Origin: Pseudomonas guariconensis
GTDB lineage: Bacteria; Pseudomonadota; Gammaproteobacteria; Pseudomonadales; Pseudomonadaceae
Direction: 5' to 3'
DNA: 64,000 nt
Assembly (NCBI RefSeq): GCF_024127895.1
Contig: NZ_JAMYBK010000001.1
Location: 1 to 64,000 of the forward strand
Shown: positions 1 through 9,896 of the stretch, piece by piece
Layout of the letters: each line of letters starts with the position of its first letter
How positions within the stretch are numbered: position 1 is the first letter of the stretch
Made by a program: the position numbers and the translations under genes
The notes under the pieces: generated by a model
Seen by the model: only the letters and a program-made list of their open reading frames with translations
Told to the model about the DNA's origin: nothing
Database searches by the model: none

Positions 1-1
1 C

Positions 2-24
2 CGGGCTTTGCTGCGCAAAGCCCG
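2..24. repeat. Short GC-rich hairpin at window start
   Basis: A perfect 10-bp inverted repeat (CGGGCTTTGC / GCAAAGCCCG) with a 3-nt loop. It could be the terminator of a gene ending before the window; no clear T-tract follows on the plus strand, and the left flank is cut off, so direction cannot be decided. Confidence 0.5.
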
Positions 25-93
25 AAAGCTGGGGTATCAATTGGTGGCAGCCTAAGGTGCTTAAAAAACAGCGGGTTGCATTTTGTTTGATGA

Positions 94-130
94 GAGCGGG
101 CTTGCCCGCGATGGGCTGCAAAGCAGCCCC
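94..130. repeat. REP element (P. putida type)
   Basis: Contains the core GCGGGCTTGCCCGCG followed by GGGCTGCAAAGCAGCCC, the arrangement of the roughly 35-bp P. putida extragenic palindrome. The same core recurs in the elements at 38.9, 49.2 and 61.0 kb. It lies in a 477-bp stretch without an intact gene. Confidence 0.75.
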
Positions 131-477
131 ACGATTAGGCACCGCTTAACTGTCCTTTATTGGAACGATTCCGCTCCTATCCTGCTGGCCCTCTACCCAG
201 CGTTCGCGCAATGGAACGCTGAGGCCCGAATATTGGATCTACCGAGTCCCTGCCCAGGGCACTACCGTTACTTCCGTCGTGTTCAGGAGGTCGGTGGTGA
301 AGAAGATCCATCAGCCAATCACCTCGCCAACCGACCGCACCGAGCTGCTCCGGCCGACTGACGGTCATCCCGTCTGGCTGGCGTTGCCTACTCTGATAAT
401 CCCCACGCTGGATTCGTGGGTCCGCGGTCCTACCGCATTGGCCAGGATGGCCGGTTCTCGAAACGAGGAGAGAACGA
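131..477. other. Non-coding stretch upstream of pseudogene
   Basis: I see no convincing gene here; the open frames have no family resemblance and no ribosome binding site. The last bases hold an AGGAG-type Shine-Dalgarno (about 464-472) serving the pseudogene start at 478, so the promoter of that former gene is probably in this interval. Confidence 0.5.
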
Positions 478-771
478 TGAGCACTTTCAACCAAGCCGCC
501 AACTTCAATGGCCAAGTTCCCCGGATCGATCCCAGCCAGGCGGCGATGCTGCTGATCGATCAGCAGAGCGGCCTGTTCCAGACGGTCGTTGATCACCACC
601 GCCTCCGTTCCGCAGCGTCCCAACGGCCCGCTGATCCCCGAGTTCCACGAAGCCGCGCCACACGCCCAGTACGTCGCGTGTTCTCGCATTAGCAACTGTT
701 GATCGAAAGCTACATGAAAGCGCAGGCGGTGGTGACCAACAATGAGCTGTTGGACTCCGCACTTACCTGCC
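478..771 (+). pseudogene. Remnant of isochorismatase-family hydrolase, two internal deletions
   Basis: Begins with a good ribosome binding site and a normal amino end whose motif [10 protein letters not shown] matches the LLVDHQTGLL (first catalytic Asp) of the intact neighbour at 802. At about 587 the frame is lost. Resuming one base out of frame, the sequence reads [18 protein letters not shown] and HAQYVA, which correspond to residues about 55-83 of the neighbour, so roughly 27 codons are missing. After about 690 it jumps to [10 protein letters not shown], which resembles the carboxyl end of the family (YRNLMTSFNAL in the neighbour). The segment with the nucleophilic Cys is gone. Seen: these fragments in order. 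Inferred: an old tandem relative that decayed by at least two deletions and cannot be active. Confidence 0.75.
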
Positions 772-801
772 CCCCCCGAAAACCAAGCAAGGAGAACCCC
801 C

Positions 802-1428
802 ATGGGCTTCCAATACAAACGTCTGGACAAGAATGATGCTGCCGTTCTGCTGGTCGATCACCAGACCGGTCTGCTCTCTCTGGTACGGGACATCGAACCC
901 GATCGGTTCAAGAACAACGTGCTGGCCCTGTCGGACCTGGCCAAGTACTTCAAGCTGCCGACCATCCTCACCACCAGCTTTGAGAGCGGCCCCAACGGCC
1001 CGTTGGTGCCCGAGCTCAAGGAGCAGTTCCCCGATGCGCCCTACATCGCCCGTCCTGGCAACATCAATGCCTGGGACAACGAGGACTTCGTCAAGGCGGT
1101 GAAGGCGACCGGCAAGAAGCAACTGATCATCGCTGGCGTGGTGACCGAGGTGTGCGTGGCCTTCCCGGCTTTGTCGGCCCTGGAGGAGGGCTTCGAGGTA
1201 TTCGTCGTCACCGACGCCTCCGGCACCTTCAATGAACTGACCCGTGACTCGGCCTGGCGCCGCATGGAAGCTGCCGGGGCACAACTGATGACCTGGTTCG
1301 GCGTGGCCTGCGAGTTGCACCGCGACTGGCGCAACGACATCGAAGGGCTGGGCACGCTGTTCTCCAACCACATCCCGGACTACCGTAACCTGATGACCAG
1401 CTTCAATGCCTTGAACGGGGCGAAGTGA
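802..1428 (+). CDS. ycaC: YcaC-like isochorismatase-family cysteine hydrolase
   Basis: A 208-residue cytoplasmic alpha/beta hydrolase of the isochorismatase-like superfamily. It is very close to Escherichia coli YcaC in sequence and length, including the carboxyl end HIPDYRNLMTS. Asp19 in VDHQTG and Cys118 in VVTEVCV are the expected acid and nucleophile; the third active-site position, near residue 84, is Arg (IARPGNINAW). The physiological substrate of YcaC is not established; related enzymes cleave amides, carbamates or vinyl ethers. The ATG at 802 is chosen because it follows AAGGAGAACCCC at a proper distance; longer frames upstream run into the pseudogene. It is a monocistronic gene ended by the hairpin at 1457. 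The decayed relative directly upstream suggests a former pair of paralogues. Confidence 0.9.
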   Translation: MGFQYKRLDKNDAAVLLVDHQTGLLSLVRDIEPDRFKNNVLALSDLAKYFKLPTILTTSFESGPNGPLVPELKEQFPDAPYIARPGNINAWDNEDFVKAVKATGKKQLIIAGVVTEVCVAFPALSALEEGFEVFVVTDASGTFNELTRDSAWRRMEAAGAQLMTWFGVACELHRDWRNDIEGLGTLFSNHIPDYRNLMTSFNALNGAK

Positions 1429-1456
1429 TCGCGGGCGAAGCGGTTTGCCAGAAAAG

Positions 1457-1492
1457 AAAAACCCCTTGGGACCGTTGTCCTCAAGGGGTTTT
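1457..1492. terminator. Bidirectional intrinsic terminator
   Basis: Inverted repeat AAAACCCCTTG / CAAGGGGTTTT with a run of A on the left and T on the right. It sits between the convergent ycaC-like gene and ychF and can serve both. Confidence 0.85.
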
Positions 1493-1512
1493 CAGTTCGT
1501 TAAGACTGCCGC

Positions 1513-2613
1513 TTAGACGTTGAAACGGAAGTGCATCACGTCGCCATCCTTGACGATGTAGTCCTTGCCTTCCAAGCGCCACTTGCCGGCTTCCTTGGCA
1601 CCGCCTTCTCCCTTGTACTGGATGAAGTCGTCGTAGGCCACCACTTCGGCGCGGATGAAGCCTTTCTCGAAGTCGGTGTGGATCACGGCGGCGGCTTGCG
1701 GTGCGGTGGCGCCGACACGGACGGTCCAGGCGCGGACTTCCTTCACCCCGGCGGTGAAGTAGGTCTGCAGGTTGAGCAGGGCGTAGCCGGCGCGGATCAC
1801 GCGGTTCAGGCCGGGCTCTTCCAGGCCCAGGGCCTCGAGGAACATGTCCTTCTCCTCGCCGTCGTCCAGCTCGGCGATCTCGGCTTCGATCTTGTTGCAC
1901 ACCGGCACCACGACCGCGCCTTCTTCCTCGGCGATGGCCTTGACCACGTCCAGGTGCGGGTTGTTCTCGAAGCCATCCTCGGCGACGTTGGCGATGTACA
2001 TCACCGGCTTGCTGGTCAGCAGGTGGAAGCCGCGGATCACGGCCTTTTCCTCGTCGCTCATGTGCTTCATCAGGCTGCGCGCCGGCTTGCCTTCGGTGAA
2101 GTGGGGGATGAGCTTCTCGAGGATGGCCTTCTGCGCCAGGGCTTCCTTGTCGCCGCCCTTGGCGTTGCGGGCGACCTTCTGCAGTTGCTTCTCGCAGCTG
2201 TCGAGGTCGGCGAAGATCAGCTCCAGGTCGATGATCTCGATGTCACGCTTGGGGTCGACGCTGTTGGAGACGTGGATCACGTTCTCGTCTTCGAAGCAGC
2301 GCACCACGTGGGCGATGGCGTCGGTCTCGCGGATGTTGGCGAGGAACTTGTTGCCCAGGCCTTCGCCCTTCGAGGCGCCAGCGACCAGGCCGGCGATGTC
2401 GACGAATTCCATGGTGGTGGGCAGCACGCGCTCAGGCTTGACGATCTCGGCCAGGGCGTTCAGGCGCGGGTCGGGCATCGGCACGATGCCGCTGTTCGGC
2501 TCGATGGTGCAGAAGGGGAAGTTCTCCGCCGCGATACCAGACTTGGTCAGGGCGTTGAACAGGGTGGACTTGCCGACGTTGGGCAGGCCGACGATGCCGC
2601 AATTGAAACCCAT
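1513..2613 (-). CDS. ychF: Redox-regulated ATPase YchF (OLA1 type)
   Basis: A 366-residue Obg-family P-loop NTPase, close to the E. coli length of 363. YchF proteins prefer ATP to GTP, bind ribosomes and modulate stress responses. The P-loop GLPNVGKST is at about residues 8-16, the switch region DIAGLV follows, and a TGS-like carboxyl domain ends in MHFRFNV. A longer open frame exists, but the ATG at 2613 is preceded by GAGAGGGG and starts the conserved MGFNCGIVG, so that start is chosen. It lies 22 bp downstream of pth in the order rplY-pth-ychF, a common gamma-proteobacterial arrangement that suggests co-transcription. Confidence 0.97.
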   Translation of the reverse strand: MGFNCGIVGLPNVGKSTLFNALTKSGIAAENFPFCTIEPNSGIVPMPDPRLNALAEIVKPERVLPTTMEFVDIAGLVAGASKGEGLGNKFLANIRETDAIAHVVRCFEDENVIHVSNSVDPKRDIEIIDLELIFADLDSCEKQLQKVARNAKGGDKEALAQKAILEKLIPHFTEGKPARSLMKHMSDEEKAVIRGFHLLTSKPVMYIANVAEDGFENNPHLDVVKAIAEEEGAVVVPVCNKIEAEIAELDDGEEKDMFLEALGLEEPGLNRVIRAGYALLNLQTYFTAGVKEVRAWTVRVGATAPQAAAVIHTDFEKGFIRAEVVAYDDFIQYKGEGGAKEAGKWRLEGKDYIVKDGDVMHFRFNV

Positions 2614-2635
2614 GGGAATTCCCCTCTCTAGGAAA

Positions 2636-3220
2636 TCAGGCCTTCTGGCTGTGCAGCTCGCGCATCGCCTTGGCGAAGTCGCCAGCGAGGACGTCCGGCA
2701 GCACGCCGAGGGCAAAATCGATGCTGGCGTCGAGCTTCTCCTGCTCGGCGCGCGGTGCGCGGCCCAGGACGAAGTTGGAGACCAGTTTGGCGTCGCCCGG
2801 GTGGCCGATACCCAGCCGCAGGCGATGGAAGTCGTTCTGGTTGCCGAGCTGCGCGATGATGTCGCGCAGGCCGTTGTGCCCACCATGACCGCCGCCTTTC
2901 TTGAGCTTGGCGACGCCCGGGGGCAGGTCGAGTTCGTCGTGGGCCACCAGGATGGCCACCGGTGGGATCCGGAAGAAATTGGCCAATGCCGCCACGGACT
3001 GGCCGCTGCGGTTCATGTAGGTGGTGGGGATCAACAGACGAACATCGTGGCCCTGATGGCTGAATCTAGCCGTCAGGCCGAAATACTTGCGGTCAGCGGT
3101 CAGGGAGACGCGCTGGGCGCTGGCGAGGCGTTCAACGAAAAGAGCCCCTGCGTTATGCCGGGTCTGTTCGTATTCGGGGCCGGGGTTACCCAGGCCGACG
3201 ATCAACTGGATGGCGGTCAC
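2636..3220 (-). CDS. pth: Peptidyl-tRNA hydrolase
   Basis: A 194-residue enzyme that releases tRNA from peptidyl-tRNA dropped by stalled ribosomes. The family active-site residues are visible: Asn12 in GLGNPG, His22 in TRHNAG, Asp95 in VAHDELDLP, and Asn116 in [11 protein letters not shown]. Length is normal for bacterial Pth. It lies between rplY and ychF on the same strand; a perfect 12-bp hairpin separates it from rplY and may set relative mRNA levels. Confidence 0.97.
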   Translation of the reverse strand: MTAIQLIVGLGNPGPEYEQTRHNAGALFVERLASAQRVSLTADRKYFGLTARFSHQGHDVRLLIPTTYMNRSGQSVAALANFFRIPPVAILVAHDELDLPPGVAKLKKGGGHGGHNGLRDIIAQLGNQNDFHRLRLGIGHPGDAKLVSNFVLGRAPRAEQEKLDASIDFALGVLPDVLAGDFAKAMRELHSQKA

Positions 3221-3246
3221 GTCAGGAGCTCTTCCTTGGAGTTGGT

Positions 3247-3272
3247 GGGTTACGGCGCGGGCGCCGTAACCC
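3247..3272. repeat. Perfect 12-bp hairpin between rplY and pth
   Basis: GGGTTACGGCGC / GCGCCGTAACCC with a 2-nt loop. No T-tract follows on the minus strand, so it is more likely an mRNA-stabilising or processing hairpin inside the rplY-pth transcript than a full terminator. That function is inference. Confidence 0.7.
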
Positions 3273-3295
3273 GGTCAACACCGGCGCGCGAGTGA

Positions 3296-3892
3296 TTACT
3301 CGGCAGCGCCTTCTGCAGCTTCAGGGGCAACGCGCGGTGCGTGGACGTTGGCGATGGCCTTGTCGTCACCGTGGGCCAGGGCCACGAACTCGACGCCTTT
3401 CGGAGCCTTGAGGTCCGACAGGTGGATGATGGTACCGACTTCAGCGTTGGCCAGGTCGACTTCGATGAACTCAGGCAGGTCCTTGGCTTCGCAGGAAACT
3501 TCGATCTCGTTCTCTACGTGGGAGATCTCGCCGCCTTTCTTGGTCGGGGCTTCTTCGTTGATGAAGTGAACCGGAACCTTGGCGGTCAGCTTCTGGCCAG
3601 CGACGACGCGAACGAAGTCGGCGTGCATGATGAAGCCTTTGGCCGGGTGGCGCTGCAGGGCCTTGACGATGACGTTCTGCTTGGCGCCGTCGACGTTCAG
3701 TTCGATGACGTGGCTGAAGGCCGCTTCGTTGTCGAACAGCTTGGTGATTTCCTTGGTCAGGATGGTCAGGGACTCGGCGTCCTTGTTACCACCGTAGACA
3801 ACGGCAGGGATGCTGGCGGCATGACGCAGGCGGCGGCTCGCACCTTTCCCCAGGTCAGTACGCGCTTGGGCGTTCAGGATGAAATCGGTCAT
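3296..3892 (-). CDS. rplY: 50S ribosomal protein L25 (Ctc form)
   Basis: A 198-residue L25 of the long general-stress type: an amino-terminal 5S-rRNA-binding L25 domain (about residues 5-95, [20 protein letters not shown]) followed by the TL5 carboxyl domain and an Ala/Glu-rich tail. The short E. coli L25 has only the first domain. The start ATG at 3892 follows the AG-rich AGAAA. First gene of the probable rplY-pth-ychF operon; its promoter must lie between here and the prs terminator at about 3953. Confidence 0.96.
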   Translation of the reverse strand: MTDFILNAQARTDLGKGASRRLRHAASIPAVVYGGNKDAESLTILTKEITKLFDNEAAFSHVIELNVDGAKQNVIVKALQRHPAKGFIMHADFVRVVAGQKLTAKVPVHFINEEAPTKKGGEISHVENEIEVSCEAKDLPEFIEVDLANAEVGTIIHLSDLKAPKGVEFVALAHGDDKAIANVHAPRVAPEAAEGAAE

Positions 3893-3952
3893 TTTCTTTC
3901 TCCAAATAAGCCTCCCGGATGACGCTTGCGACCAGCGTCAGGCGGGGTGGGC

Positions 3953-3996
3953 AAAAAAGCCCCGCCCCAACAACCTGTGTTGGGGCGGGGCGCTTT
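3953..3996 (-). terminator. Intrinsic terminator of prs
   Basis: A 14-bp stem GCCCCGCCCCAACA / TGTTGGGGCGGGGC with a 5-nt loop. On the minus strand the stem is followed by six T (complement of 3953-3958). It lies 20 bp past the prs stop and insulates it from rplY. Confidence 0.9.
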
Positions 3997-4015
3997 TCGT
4001 CAGCGTGCGTTCCGC

Positions 4016-4957
4016 TTAGCGGAACATCGCGCTGATCGATTCTTCGTTGCTGATGCGGCGTACCGCCTCAGCGACGACCGGTGCGATATCCAACTGGCGG
4101 ATACGGTCACAGGCCTGAGCAGCGGCGGACAGCGGGATGGTGTTGGTCACCACCAGCTCGTCCAGCACGGACTTCTCGATGTTCTCGATCGCACGACCGG
4201 ACAGTACCGGGTGCGTGCAGTAGGCGTAGACCTTGGCAGCGCCGTGGTCTTTCAGGGCCTTGGCCGCGTTGCACAGGGTGCCGGCGGTGTCGACCATGTC
4301 GTCTACCAGGATGCAGGTGCGTCCTTCGACGTCGCCGATGATGTGCATCACTTCGGAGTGATTGGCCTTTTCACGGCGCTTGTCGATGATACCCAGGTCG
4401 ACGCCCAGGGACTTGGCGACGGCACGTGCGCGCACGACGCCACCGATGTCCGGGGAGACGATCATCAGGTTCTCGAAACGCTGGTCTTCGATGTCGTCGA
4501 CCAGTACGGGCGAGCCGTAGATGTTGTCGACGGGGATATCGAAGAAGCCCTGGATCTGGTCAGCGTGCAGGTCGACGGTGAGCACACGGTCGATACCCAC
4601 GACAGTGAGCATGTCAGCGACGACTTTGGCGCTGATGGCTACACGTGCCGAACGCGGACGGCGGTCCTGGCGGGCGTATCCGAAGTAGGGAATCACGGCG
4701 GTGATTCGGGAAGCTGAGGAGCGGCGGAAGGCGTCGGCCATCACTACCAGTTCCATCAGGTTGTCGTTGGTAGGGGCACAGGTCGGCTGGATGATGAAGA
4801 CGTCCTTACCGCGGACATTTTCATTGATCTCAGCACTGATTTCGCCGTCGGAGAACTTGCCGACAGAAACATCACCCAGTGGAATATGCAGCTGACGTAC
4901 GACACGCCGAGCCAGATCGGGGTTGGCATTCCCCGTGAAGACCATCATCTTGGACAC
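4016..4957 (-). CDS. prs: Ribose-phosphate pyrophosphokinase (PRPP synthetase)
   Basis: Makes phosphoribosyl pyrophosphate from ribose 5-phosphate and ATP for purine, pyrimidine, NAD, His and Trp synthesis. Amino-terminal motif [10 protein letters not shown], the flexible-loop region [11 protein letters not shown], and the PRPP-binding loop [10 protein letters not shown] are all present. I place the start at the GTG at 4957 (VSKMMVFTG), which gives 313 residues, the length I know for pseudomonad Prs; upstream codons of the longer frame overlap the tRNA region and look random. The Shine-Dalgarno is weak (CAGG). An ATG three codons in, at 4948, is a less likely alternative. It follows tRNA-Gln and ispE on the same strand and ends at its own terminator. 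Confidence 0.95.
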   Translation of the reverse strand: MSKMMVFTGNANPDLARRVVRQLHIPLGDVSVGKFSDGEISAEINENVRGKDVFIIQPTCAPTNDNLMELVVMADAFRRSSASRITAVIPYFGYARQDRRPRSARVAISAKVVADMLTVVGIDRVLTVDLHADQIQGFFDIPVDNIYGSPVLVDDIEDQRFENLMIVSPDIGGVVRARAVAKSLGVDLGIIDKRREKANHSEVMHIIGDVEGRTCILVDDMVDTAGTLCNAAKALKDHGAAKVYAYCTHPVLSGRAIENIEKSVLDELVVTNTIPLSAAAQACDRIRQLDIAPVVAEAVRRISNEESISAMFR

Positions 4958-5005
4958 GCGCAGTACCTGAAGGCTGAGGGTATACCTGGATGAGTATAAG
5001 GAAAA

Positions 5006-5080
5006 TGGCAGGGGCGGCTGGATTCGAACCAACGCATGGCAGGATCAAAACCTGCTGCCTTACCGCTTGGCGACGCCCCT
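5006..5080 (-). tRNA. tRNA-Gln (anticodon TTG)
   Basis: The minus strand folds as a 75-nt tRNA. The acceptor stem AGGGGCG pairs with CGCCCCT, the discriminator is G and CCA is encoded. The T-arm contains GGTTCGAATCC and the anticodon loop TTTTGAT gives TTG (plus-strand positions 5046-5048). It lies between ispE and prs, a conserved position in pseudomonads. Confidence 0.97.
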
Positions 5081-5114
5081 GTATCTGTTGCTGCGAGTGC
5101 CTGGCACTCGACTT

Positions 5115-5960
5115 CTAGATCAGACTCTGCAGCTTGCGATGCAACATCGAAACGTTGCTTCCCTTAGCCACAAACCCTGTTTGGGTCTCTGAAAGAAGGG
5201 CCAGAACTTTATCAGCTTCGGCTTTGCTTGGGAAGGCCCCAAACACGCAACTTCCAGTCCCGGTTAGCCGAGCTTCAGTGAATTTACCCAGCGAATTCAA
5301 CGCATTGCGAACTTCTGGATAACTCTGCTCTACCACCGGTTGGCAGTCATTTCGACTGTTTCCCTCGGGAACGGGGCGCATCTTAAGGGGGAGGGAATCA
5401 CGTGTCAACTGCGGATGTGAAAAAATTTCCGCTGTGCTGACAGACACTTGCGGCACCAGCACGACGTACCAGGGCTCCTCGGGGTCGACGGGTGTCAGCT
5501 GTTCGCCCACGCCTTGGGCGAAGGCGGCATGGCCGCGGACGAACACCGGCACATCGGCGCCGAGGGCCAGGCCCAGGGCGGCCAGGCGGTCTTCGTCCCA
5601 GCCCAGTTGCCACAGGTGGTTCAGCGCCAGGAGGGTGGTCGCGGCGTTCGAACTGCCGCCGCCGATGCCGCCGCCCATGGGCAGGACCTTGTCGAGCCAG
5701 ATGTCGGCGCCGAGGAGGCAGCCGGATTGCTGTTGCAACTGGCGCGCGGCACGCACGACCAGGTTGCTGTCGTGGGGCACACCCTCGACGGCGGTGCGCA
5801 GGTGGATCCGGCCGTCCTCGCGGGGGGCGAAGCTCAGCTGGTCGGCATGGTCGAGGAACTGGAACACCGTTTCCAGCTCATGGTAGCCGTCGGCACGGCG
5901 GCCGATGATGTGTAGCCACAGGTTGAGCTTGGCGGGGGCGGGCAGGGTGAGCCTGTGCAT
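5115..5960 (-). CDS. ispE: 4-diphosphocytidyl-2-C-methyl-D-erythritol kinase
   Basis: A 281-residue GHMP kinase of the MEP isoprenoid pathway that phosphorylates CDP-methylerythritol at the 2-hydroxyl. The GHMP ATP loop [16 protein letters not shown] is at about residues 93-108. Lys11 in PAPAKLNL and Asp136 in LGADVPVF are the expected catalytic pair. The carboxyl GHMP motif is TGTGSCVFG. It starts 3 bp after the lolB stop, so the two are translationally linked; lolB-ispE-tRNA-prs is the usual gammaproteobacterial order. Confidence 0.96.
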   Translation of the reverse strand: MHRLTLPAPAKLNLWLHIIGRRADGYHELETVFQFLDHADQLSFAPREDGRIHLRTAVEGVPHDSNLVVRAARQLQQQSGCLLGADIWLDKVLPMGGGIGGGSSNAATTLLALNHLWQLGWDEDRLAALGLALGADVPVFVRGHAAFAQGVGEQLTPVDPEEPWYVVLVPQVSVSTAEIFSHPQLTRDSLPLKMRPVPEGNSRNDCQPVVEQSYPEVRNALNSLGKFTEARLTGTGSCVFGAFPSKAEADKVLALLSETQTGFVAKGSNVSMLHRKLQSLI

Positions 5961-5963
5961 GGT

Positions 5964-6581
5964 TCAGTGCCCCAGCTGGCGGGGCTGCCAGTCCTTGACC
6001 ACCAGGGTGACGTCGAGGTGCTCGCCGTGCAGTTTCAGGCGTTCGGGCAGCCAGTAGCCGTTCTGCTGGGTGTAGCCCAGGTACTGCACCTGCCAGCCAT
6101 CCTGGTTGAGGCTGGCCAGGCGGCTGTCGCCGTCGAGGGTCAACTGGCTCTTGCTGTCGGGGGCCGGCAGGCCGCGTACCCACCAGACCAGGTGCGAGAC
6201 CGGTAGCTGCCAGCCCAGTTGCTCTTCCAGCAGGGCCTCGGGGCTGGGGGCCTCGTAGCGGCCTTGGTTGGCCACTTCCAGGACCACGCCGCCGGGGCGT
6301 CCGGTGAGGCGGGCGGCGCCACGTCCCAGCGGGCCGGCCAGGCGGATGTCGTAGTAGTCCTGGCGTTGCAGCCAGAACAGCGTGCCGCTGCCGGAGTCCC
6401 GAGGCGCGCGGATGCCGACCTTGCCGTTGATCTGCCAGCCGTCGAGGGCGGTCAGTTGTTGTTTGTGGGCTCGCCACAACTGCGGGTCGCCTTGGCCTTG
6501 CAGGGCTTCGCGGGAACCGAAGCCGGCGCAGCCGGCGAGCAGGGCGACCAGGATGAAGGTGGTGCAATGACGCAGGAACAT
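5964..6581 (-). CDS. lolB: Outer-membrane lipoprotein receptor LolB
   Basis: A 205-residue lipoprotein that receives lipoproteins from LolA and inserts them in the inner leaflet of the outer membrane. The signal peptide ends in a lipobox LLAGC with Cys18 as the lipidated residue; the next residues (Ala, Gly) lack the Asp that would retain it in the inner membrane. LolB-type sequence [12 protein letters not shown] and YWLPERLKL are present. It is sandwiched 2 bp after the TPR lipoprotein gene and 3 bp before ispE. Confidence 0.93.
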   Translation of the reverse strand: MFLRHCTTFILVALLAGCAGFGSREALQGQGDPQLWRAHKQQLTALDGWQINGKVGIRAPRDSGSGTLFWLQRQDYYDIRLAGPLGRGAARLTGRPGGVVLEVANQGRYEAPSPEALLEEQLGWQLPVSHLVWWVRGLPAPDSKSQLTLDGDSRLASLNQDGWQVQYLGYTQQNGYWLPERLKLHGEHLDVTLVVKDWQPRQLGH

Positions 6582-6583
6582 GT

Positions 6584-8311
6584 CTACAGGGTCTCGGATC
6601 CGGTCAGGCGCAGGAGGGTCTTGCGCAGGATGGGGCTGTCGGGCTGGGCTTCGATGGCCTTGGCCCAGACCTGGCGGGCTTCGCGGCGTTTGCCATTGAC
6701 CCAGAGGACTTCGCCCAGGTGGGCGGCCACTTCATGGTCGGGGAAACGCTCCAAGGCCTGGCGCAGCAGGCGCTCGGCCTCGTCCAGGTTGCCCAGGCGG
6801 TAGTTGACCCAGCCCAGGCTGTCGAGCACGGCGGGGTCGTCGGGGGTGAGCTGGTGGGCCTTCTCGATCAGCGACTTGGCCTCGGCATAGCGGGTGGTGC
6901 GGTCGGCCAGGGTGTAGCCGAGCGCATTGAGGGCCATGGCGTTTTCCGGCTCGCGTTCGATGATGGTGCGCAGGTCCTTTTCCAGCAGTGCCAGGTCGCC
7001 GCGTTTTTCGGCCAGCATGGCGCGGGTATAGAGCAGGTTGATGTCGTCCGGATAGCGCTTGATAGCCTGCTCCAGGACGTGCTCGGCCTGGGCGTCCTTG
7101 CCGTTGTTGCCGTAGCTTTCCGCTTCGATCAGGTAGAGCTGGATGGCGTAGTCCGGCTGCGCTTCGCGGGCTTCGGCCAGCAGGCGCGAGGCTTCGCTGG
7201 CGCGGCCGTTGGCGATGAGGATGTCGGCCTGGCGCAGTTGTGCCGGCAGGTAGTCTGGGCCCGGGCCGACCAGGGCGTACTCGCGCAGGGCCGATTCGGG
7301 GGCGTTGCGTTCCTCGTGGATACGGCCCAGGTTCAGGTGCGCGGCGTCGACGTTGCTGTCGCGCTCGACCAACTCCTGCAGGTAGCCCTCGGCTTCGTCC
7401 CAGTCCTTGTTTTCCAGGCACACCAGGGCCAGGGAGTAGCGCAGTTCATCGTCCTCGGGATACTGCTGGACGAGGCTGGCGAACTCGCCCTTGGCATCGG
7501 CGATGCGGTCTTGCTCGACCAGGGTGCGGGCGTAGGTCAGGCGCAGGCGTTTGTCGTCGGGGTTGTCGCGGATCGCCCGGCGTAGCAGCGGCAGGGCCTC
7601 GGGGCCGCGGTCCAGGGCCTGCAGCAGGCGTGCGCGCAGCAGTACCGGGGCGATTTCGCCGTGTTGCGGTGGGTGGGCTTCGAGCAGGTCGAGGGCTTGC
7701 TCGGTCTTGCCGTCCTGGTTCAACAGCAGGGCCTTGCCGAACACCAGCTGGTTGTTGTCGGGGTACTTGGTCAGCAGGCGGTCGAAGCTTTGCAGCAGGC
7801 CGTCGCGGGTGTTCTGGTCGGTTTCGGCGGCCGACAGGGCGAGGAAGTCGAAATGGGTGTCGCCTTGGCCCTGGAGCACCTTTTCCATGTAGGTCATGGC
7901 GTCGTCGTAGCGTTCGGCGCGGGCCAGCTGGATGGCGGCGGCGCGTTGGGCGTCGAGGTTCTCGGGGGCGTTGCGGGCCCAGATCAGTGCGGTGTCGAGC
8001 GCGGGTTCGTCGGCGCCGAGGTATTCGGCGATGCGGAAGGCGCGTTCGGAGACGGCGGGGTCCTGGGTCTTCTCGGCCTGGTCGACGTAGTTGGCCAGGG
8101 CGATGTCGAAGCGGTTGCGCTGGCCGGCCAGCTCTGCCACCAGCAGGCTGTAGAGCGTGTCCTGCTTGAACGATCCGTACACGGTGGGCTTTTCTGGCTC
8201 GTCCTTGCTGGCTTCGGCGACGGACGGCAGGCCCTCGGTCTTCTGCGGGGCCAGGCTCTGGCAGCCCTGGAGCAGGGCGAGGGCAAGCAGCAATGCGTAG
8301 GATCTGTTCAT
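6584..8311 (-). CDS. TPR-repeat outer-membrane lipoprotein
   Basis: 575 residues. The amino end [17 protein letters not shown] is a lipoprotein signal peptide with Cys17 in the lipobox. The rest is built from tetratricopeptide repeats, best seen toward the carboxyl end ([34 protein letters not shown]). TPR proteins serve as assembly or partner-binding scaffolds; no enzymatic motif is seen. The open frame extends 35 codons further upstream, but the ATG at 8311 is chosen because it gives the signal peptide directly. It heads the lolB-ispE unit in all pseudomonads I recall, which hints at an envelope role. Specific function unknown. Confidence 0.85.
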   Translation of the reverse strand: MNRSYALLLALALLQGCQSLAPQKTEGLPSVAEASKDEPEKPTVYGSFKQDTLYSLLVAELAGQRNRFDIALANYVDQAEKTQDPAVSERAFRIAEYLGADEPALDTALIWARNAPENLDAQRAAAIQLARAERYDDAMTYMEKVLQGQGDTHFDFLALSAAETDQNTRDGLLQSFDRLLTKYPDNNQLVFGKALLLNQDGKTEQALDLLEAHPPQHGEIAPVLLRARLLQALDRGPEALPLLRRAIRDNPDDKRLRLTYARTLVEQDRIADAKGEFASLVQQYPEDDELRYSLALVCLENKDWDEAEGYLQELVERDSNVDAAHLNLGRIHEERNAPESALREYALVGPGPDYLPAQLRQADILIANGRASEASRLLAEAREAQPDYAIQLYLIEAESYGNNGKDAQAEHVLEQAIKRYPDDINLLYTRAMLAEKRGDLALLEKDLRTIIEREPENAMALNALGYTLADRTTRYAEAKSLIEKAHQLTPDDPAVLDSLGWVNYRLGNLDEAERLLRQALERFPDHEVAAHLGEVLWVNGKRREARQVWAKAIEAQPDSPILRKTLLRLTGSETL

Positions 8312-8618
8312 AAAGAGGCTTTGGATACAGGCGGTCGGAGCATGATGACACAAGCGCGAGGGCAAACCCACCAGCGATGGTCGTGGTTTATTGCACGGGG
8401 CGGTTTGTTCGGACAATCACATGCCCAGCTTGTTCGAGGCTTTCGAAATAAAGGACGCGTACTTTGGCTTTTTGTCAGAGGGGTAGGGGGCATGCGGTCT
8501 GGCGCTGGCCTGGCAAGGGCAATAGCCTGCGCGCATCGCGACAATAGCGAACGGTGGTTGTTCTGAATCCTGCGAAGTAGGACAATTATCGGCTTCTCGT
8601 CACAACCAGCGACCTTGC
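8312..8618. promoter_or_regulatory. Divergent promoter region, TPR lipoprotein / hemA
   Basis: A 307-bp intergenic region between divergent genes. For hemA a candidate promoter is TTGTTC (8558-8563), a 17-bp spacer and GACAAT (8581-8586), a weak match to sigma-70. I see no gene: the open frame on the minus strand has no recognisable features. Confidence 0.35.
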
Positions 8619-9896
8619 ATGGCCTTTCTTGCACTTGGTATCAACCATAAGACTGCCTCGGTAGACGTACGCGAGCGCGTGGCGTTTACGCCAGAGCAGC
8701 TGGTCGATGCCCTGCAGCAGCTCTGCCGACTGACCGCCAGCCGCGAGGCGGCGATCCTGTCGACCTGCAACCGTAGCGAACTCTATATAGAGCAGGACCA
8801 CCTGGCCGCCGACGCCGTGCTGCAATGGCTGGCCGAATATCACCAACTGAGCCTCGACGAGCTGCGCGCCAGCGCCTACATCCACGAAGACCACGACGCC
8901 GTGAAGCACATGATGCGCGTGGCCTCGGGCCTGGACTCGCTGGTGCTCGGCGAGCCGCAGATCCTCGGCCAGATGAAATCGGCCTACGCCGTGGCCCGCG
9001 AAGCCGGGACCATCGGCCCCTTGCTGGGCCGCCTGTTCCAGGCCACCTTCAGCGCCGCCAAGCAAGTGCGCACCGACACCGCCATCGGCGAGAACCCCGT
9101 GTCGGTGGCGTTCGCCGCAGTCAGTCTGGCCAAGCAGATCTTCAGCGACCTGGGCCGCAGCCAAGCCCTGCTGATCGGCGCCGGCGAGACCATCACCCTG
9201 GTCGCCCGCCACCTGCACGAGCAAGGCGTGCGCCGCATCGTCGTCGCCAATCGCACCCTGGAGCGGGCCAGCACCCTGGCCGAACAGTTCGGTGCCCATG
9301 CCGTGCTGCTGTCCGACATCCCCCAGGAACTGGCCAACAGCGATATCGTCATCAGCTCCACCGCCAGCCAACTGCCGATCCTCGGCAAGGGCGCGGTAGA
9401 AAGCGCCCTGAAGCAGCGCCGGCACAAGCCGATCTTCATGGTCGACATCGCCGTGCCACGGGATATCGAGCCACAGGTCGGTGAGCTGGACGACGTCTAC
9501 CTGTACACCGTCGACGACCTGCACGAAGTGGTCGCGGAAAACCTCAAGAGCCGCCAGGGCGCCGCCCAGGCCGCCGAAGAGCTGGTCTCGGTGGGCGCCC
9601 AGGACTTCATGGCGCGCCTGCGCGAACTGGCCGCGGTCGACGTGCTCAAGGCCTACCGCCAACAGAGCGAGCGCCTGCGCGACGAAGAACTGCAGAAGGC
9701 CCAGCGCCTGCTGGCCAACGGCGGCAACCCGGAAGATGTGCTGGCGCAACTGGCCCGGGGCCTGACCAACAAACTGTTGCACGCACCCAGCGTGCAACTG
9801 AAAAAGCTCTCGGCCGAGGGGCGCGTCGATGCGCTGGCCATGGCCCAGGAACTCTTTGCCCTCAACGAGGGCTCCACGGACAAGACCCCGCAATGA
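8619..9896 (+). CDS. hemA: Glutamyl-tRNA reductase
   Basis: First committed enzyme of C5 tetrapyrrole synthesis: NADPH-dependent reduction of glutamyl-tRNA(Glu) to glutamate-1-semialdehyde. 425 residues. The nucleophilic Cys50 lies in [10 protein letters not shown]; the Rossmann motif is in LLIGAGET (about residue 186), and the carboxyl dimerisation helix ends at [10 protein letters not shown]. The amino end [13 protein letters not shown] is typical and fixes the start. Its stop overlaps prfA by 4 bp (ATGA), heading the hemA-prfA-prmC-moeB-murI operon. The window contains a second haem gene, hemH, at 18.5 kb. Confidence 0.97.
   Translation: MAFLALGINHKTASVDVRERVAFTPEQLVDALQQLCRLTASREAAILSTCNRSELYIEQDHLAADAVLQWLAEYHQLSLDELRASAYIHEDHDAVKHMMRVASGLDSLVLGEPQILGQMKSAYAVAREAGTIGPLLGRLFQATFSAAKQVRTDTAIGENPVSVAFAAVSLAKQIFSDLGRSQALLIGAGETITLVARHLHEQGVRRIVVANRTLERASTLAEQFGAHAVLLSDIPQELANSDIVISSTASQLPILGKGAVESALKQRRHKPIFMVDIAVPRDIEPQVGELDDVYLYTVDDLHEVVAENLKSRQGAAQAAEELVSVGAQDFMARLRELAAVDVLKAYRQQSERLRDEELQKAQRLLANGGNPEDVLAQLARGLTNKLLHAPSVQLKKLSAEGRVDALAMAQELFALNEGSTDKTPQ

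Noticed and set aside
177..830. Long minus-strand open frame over the pseudogene
   Set aside because: Its translation shows no family features, and the plus strand has clear hydrolase fragments; it arises from high G+C.
8308..8634. Minus-strand open frame between the TPR gene and hemA
   Set aside because: No ribosome binding site, overlaps both gene starts, and low-complexity sequence. Treated as promoter region.
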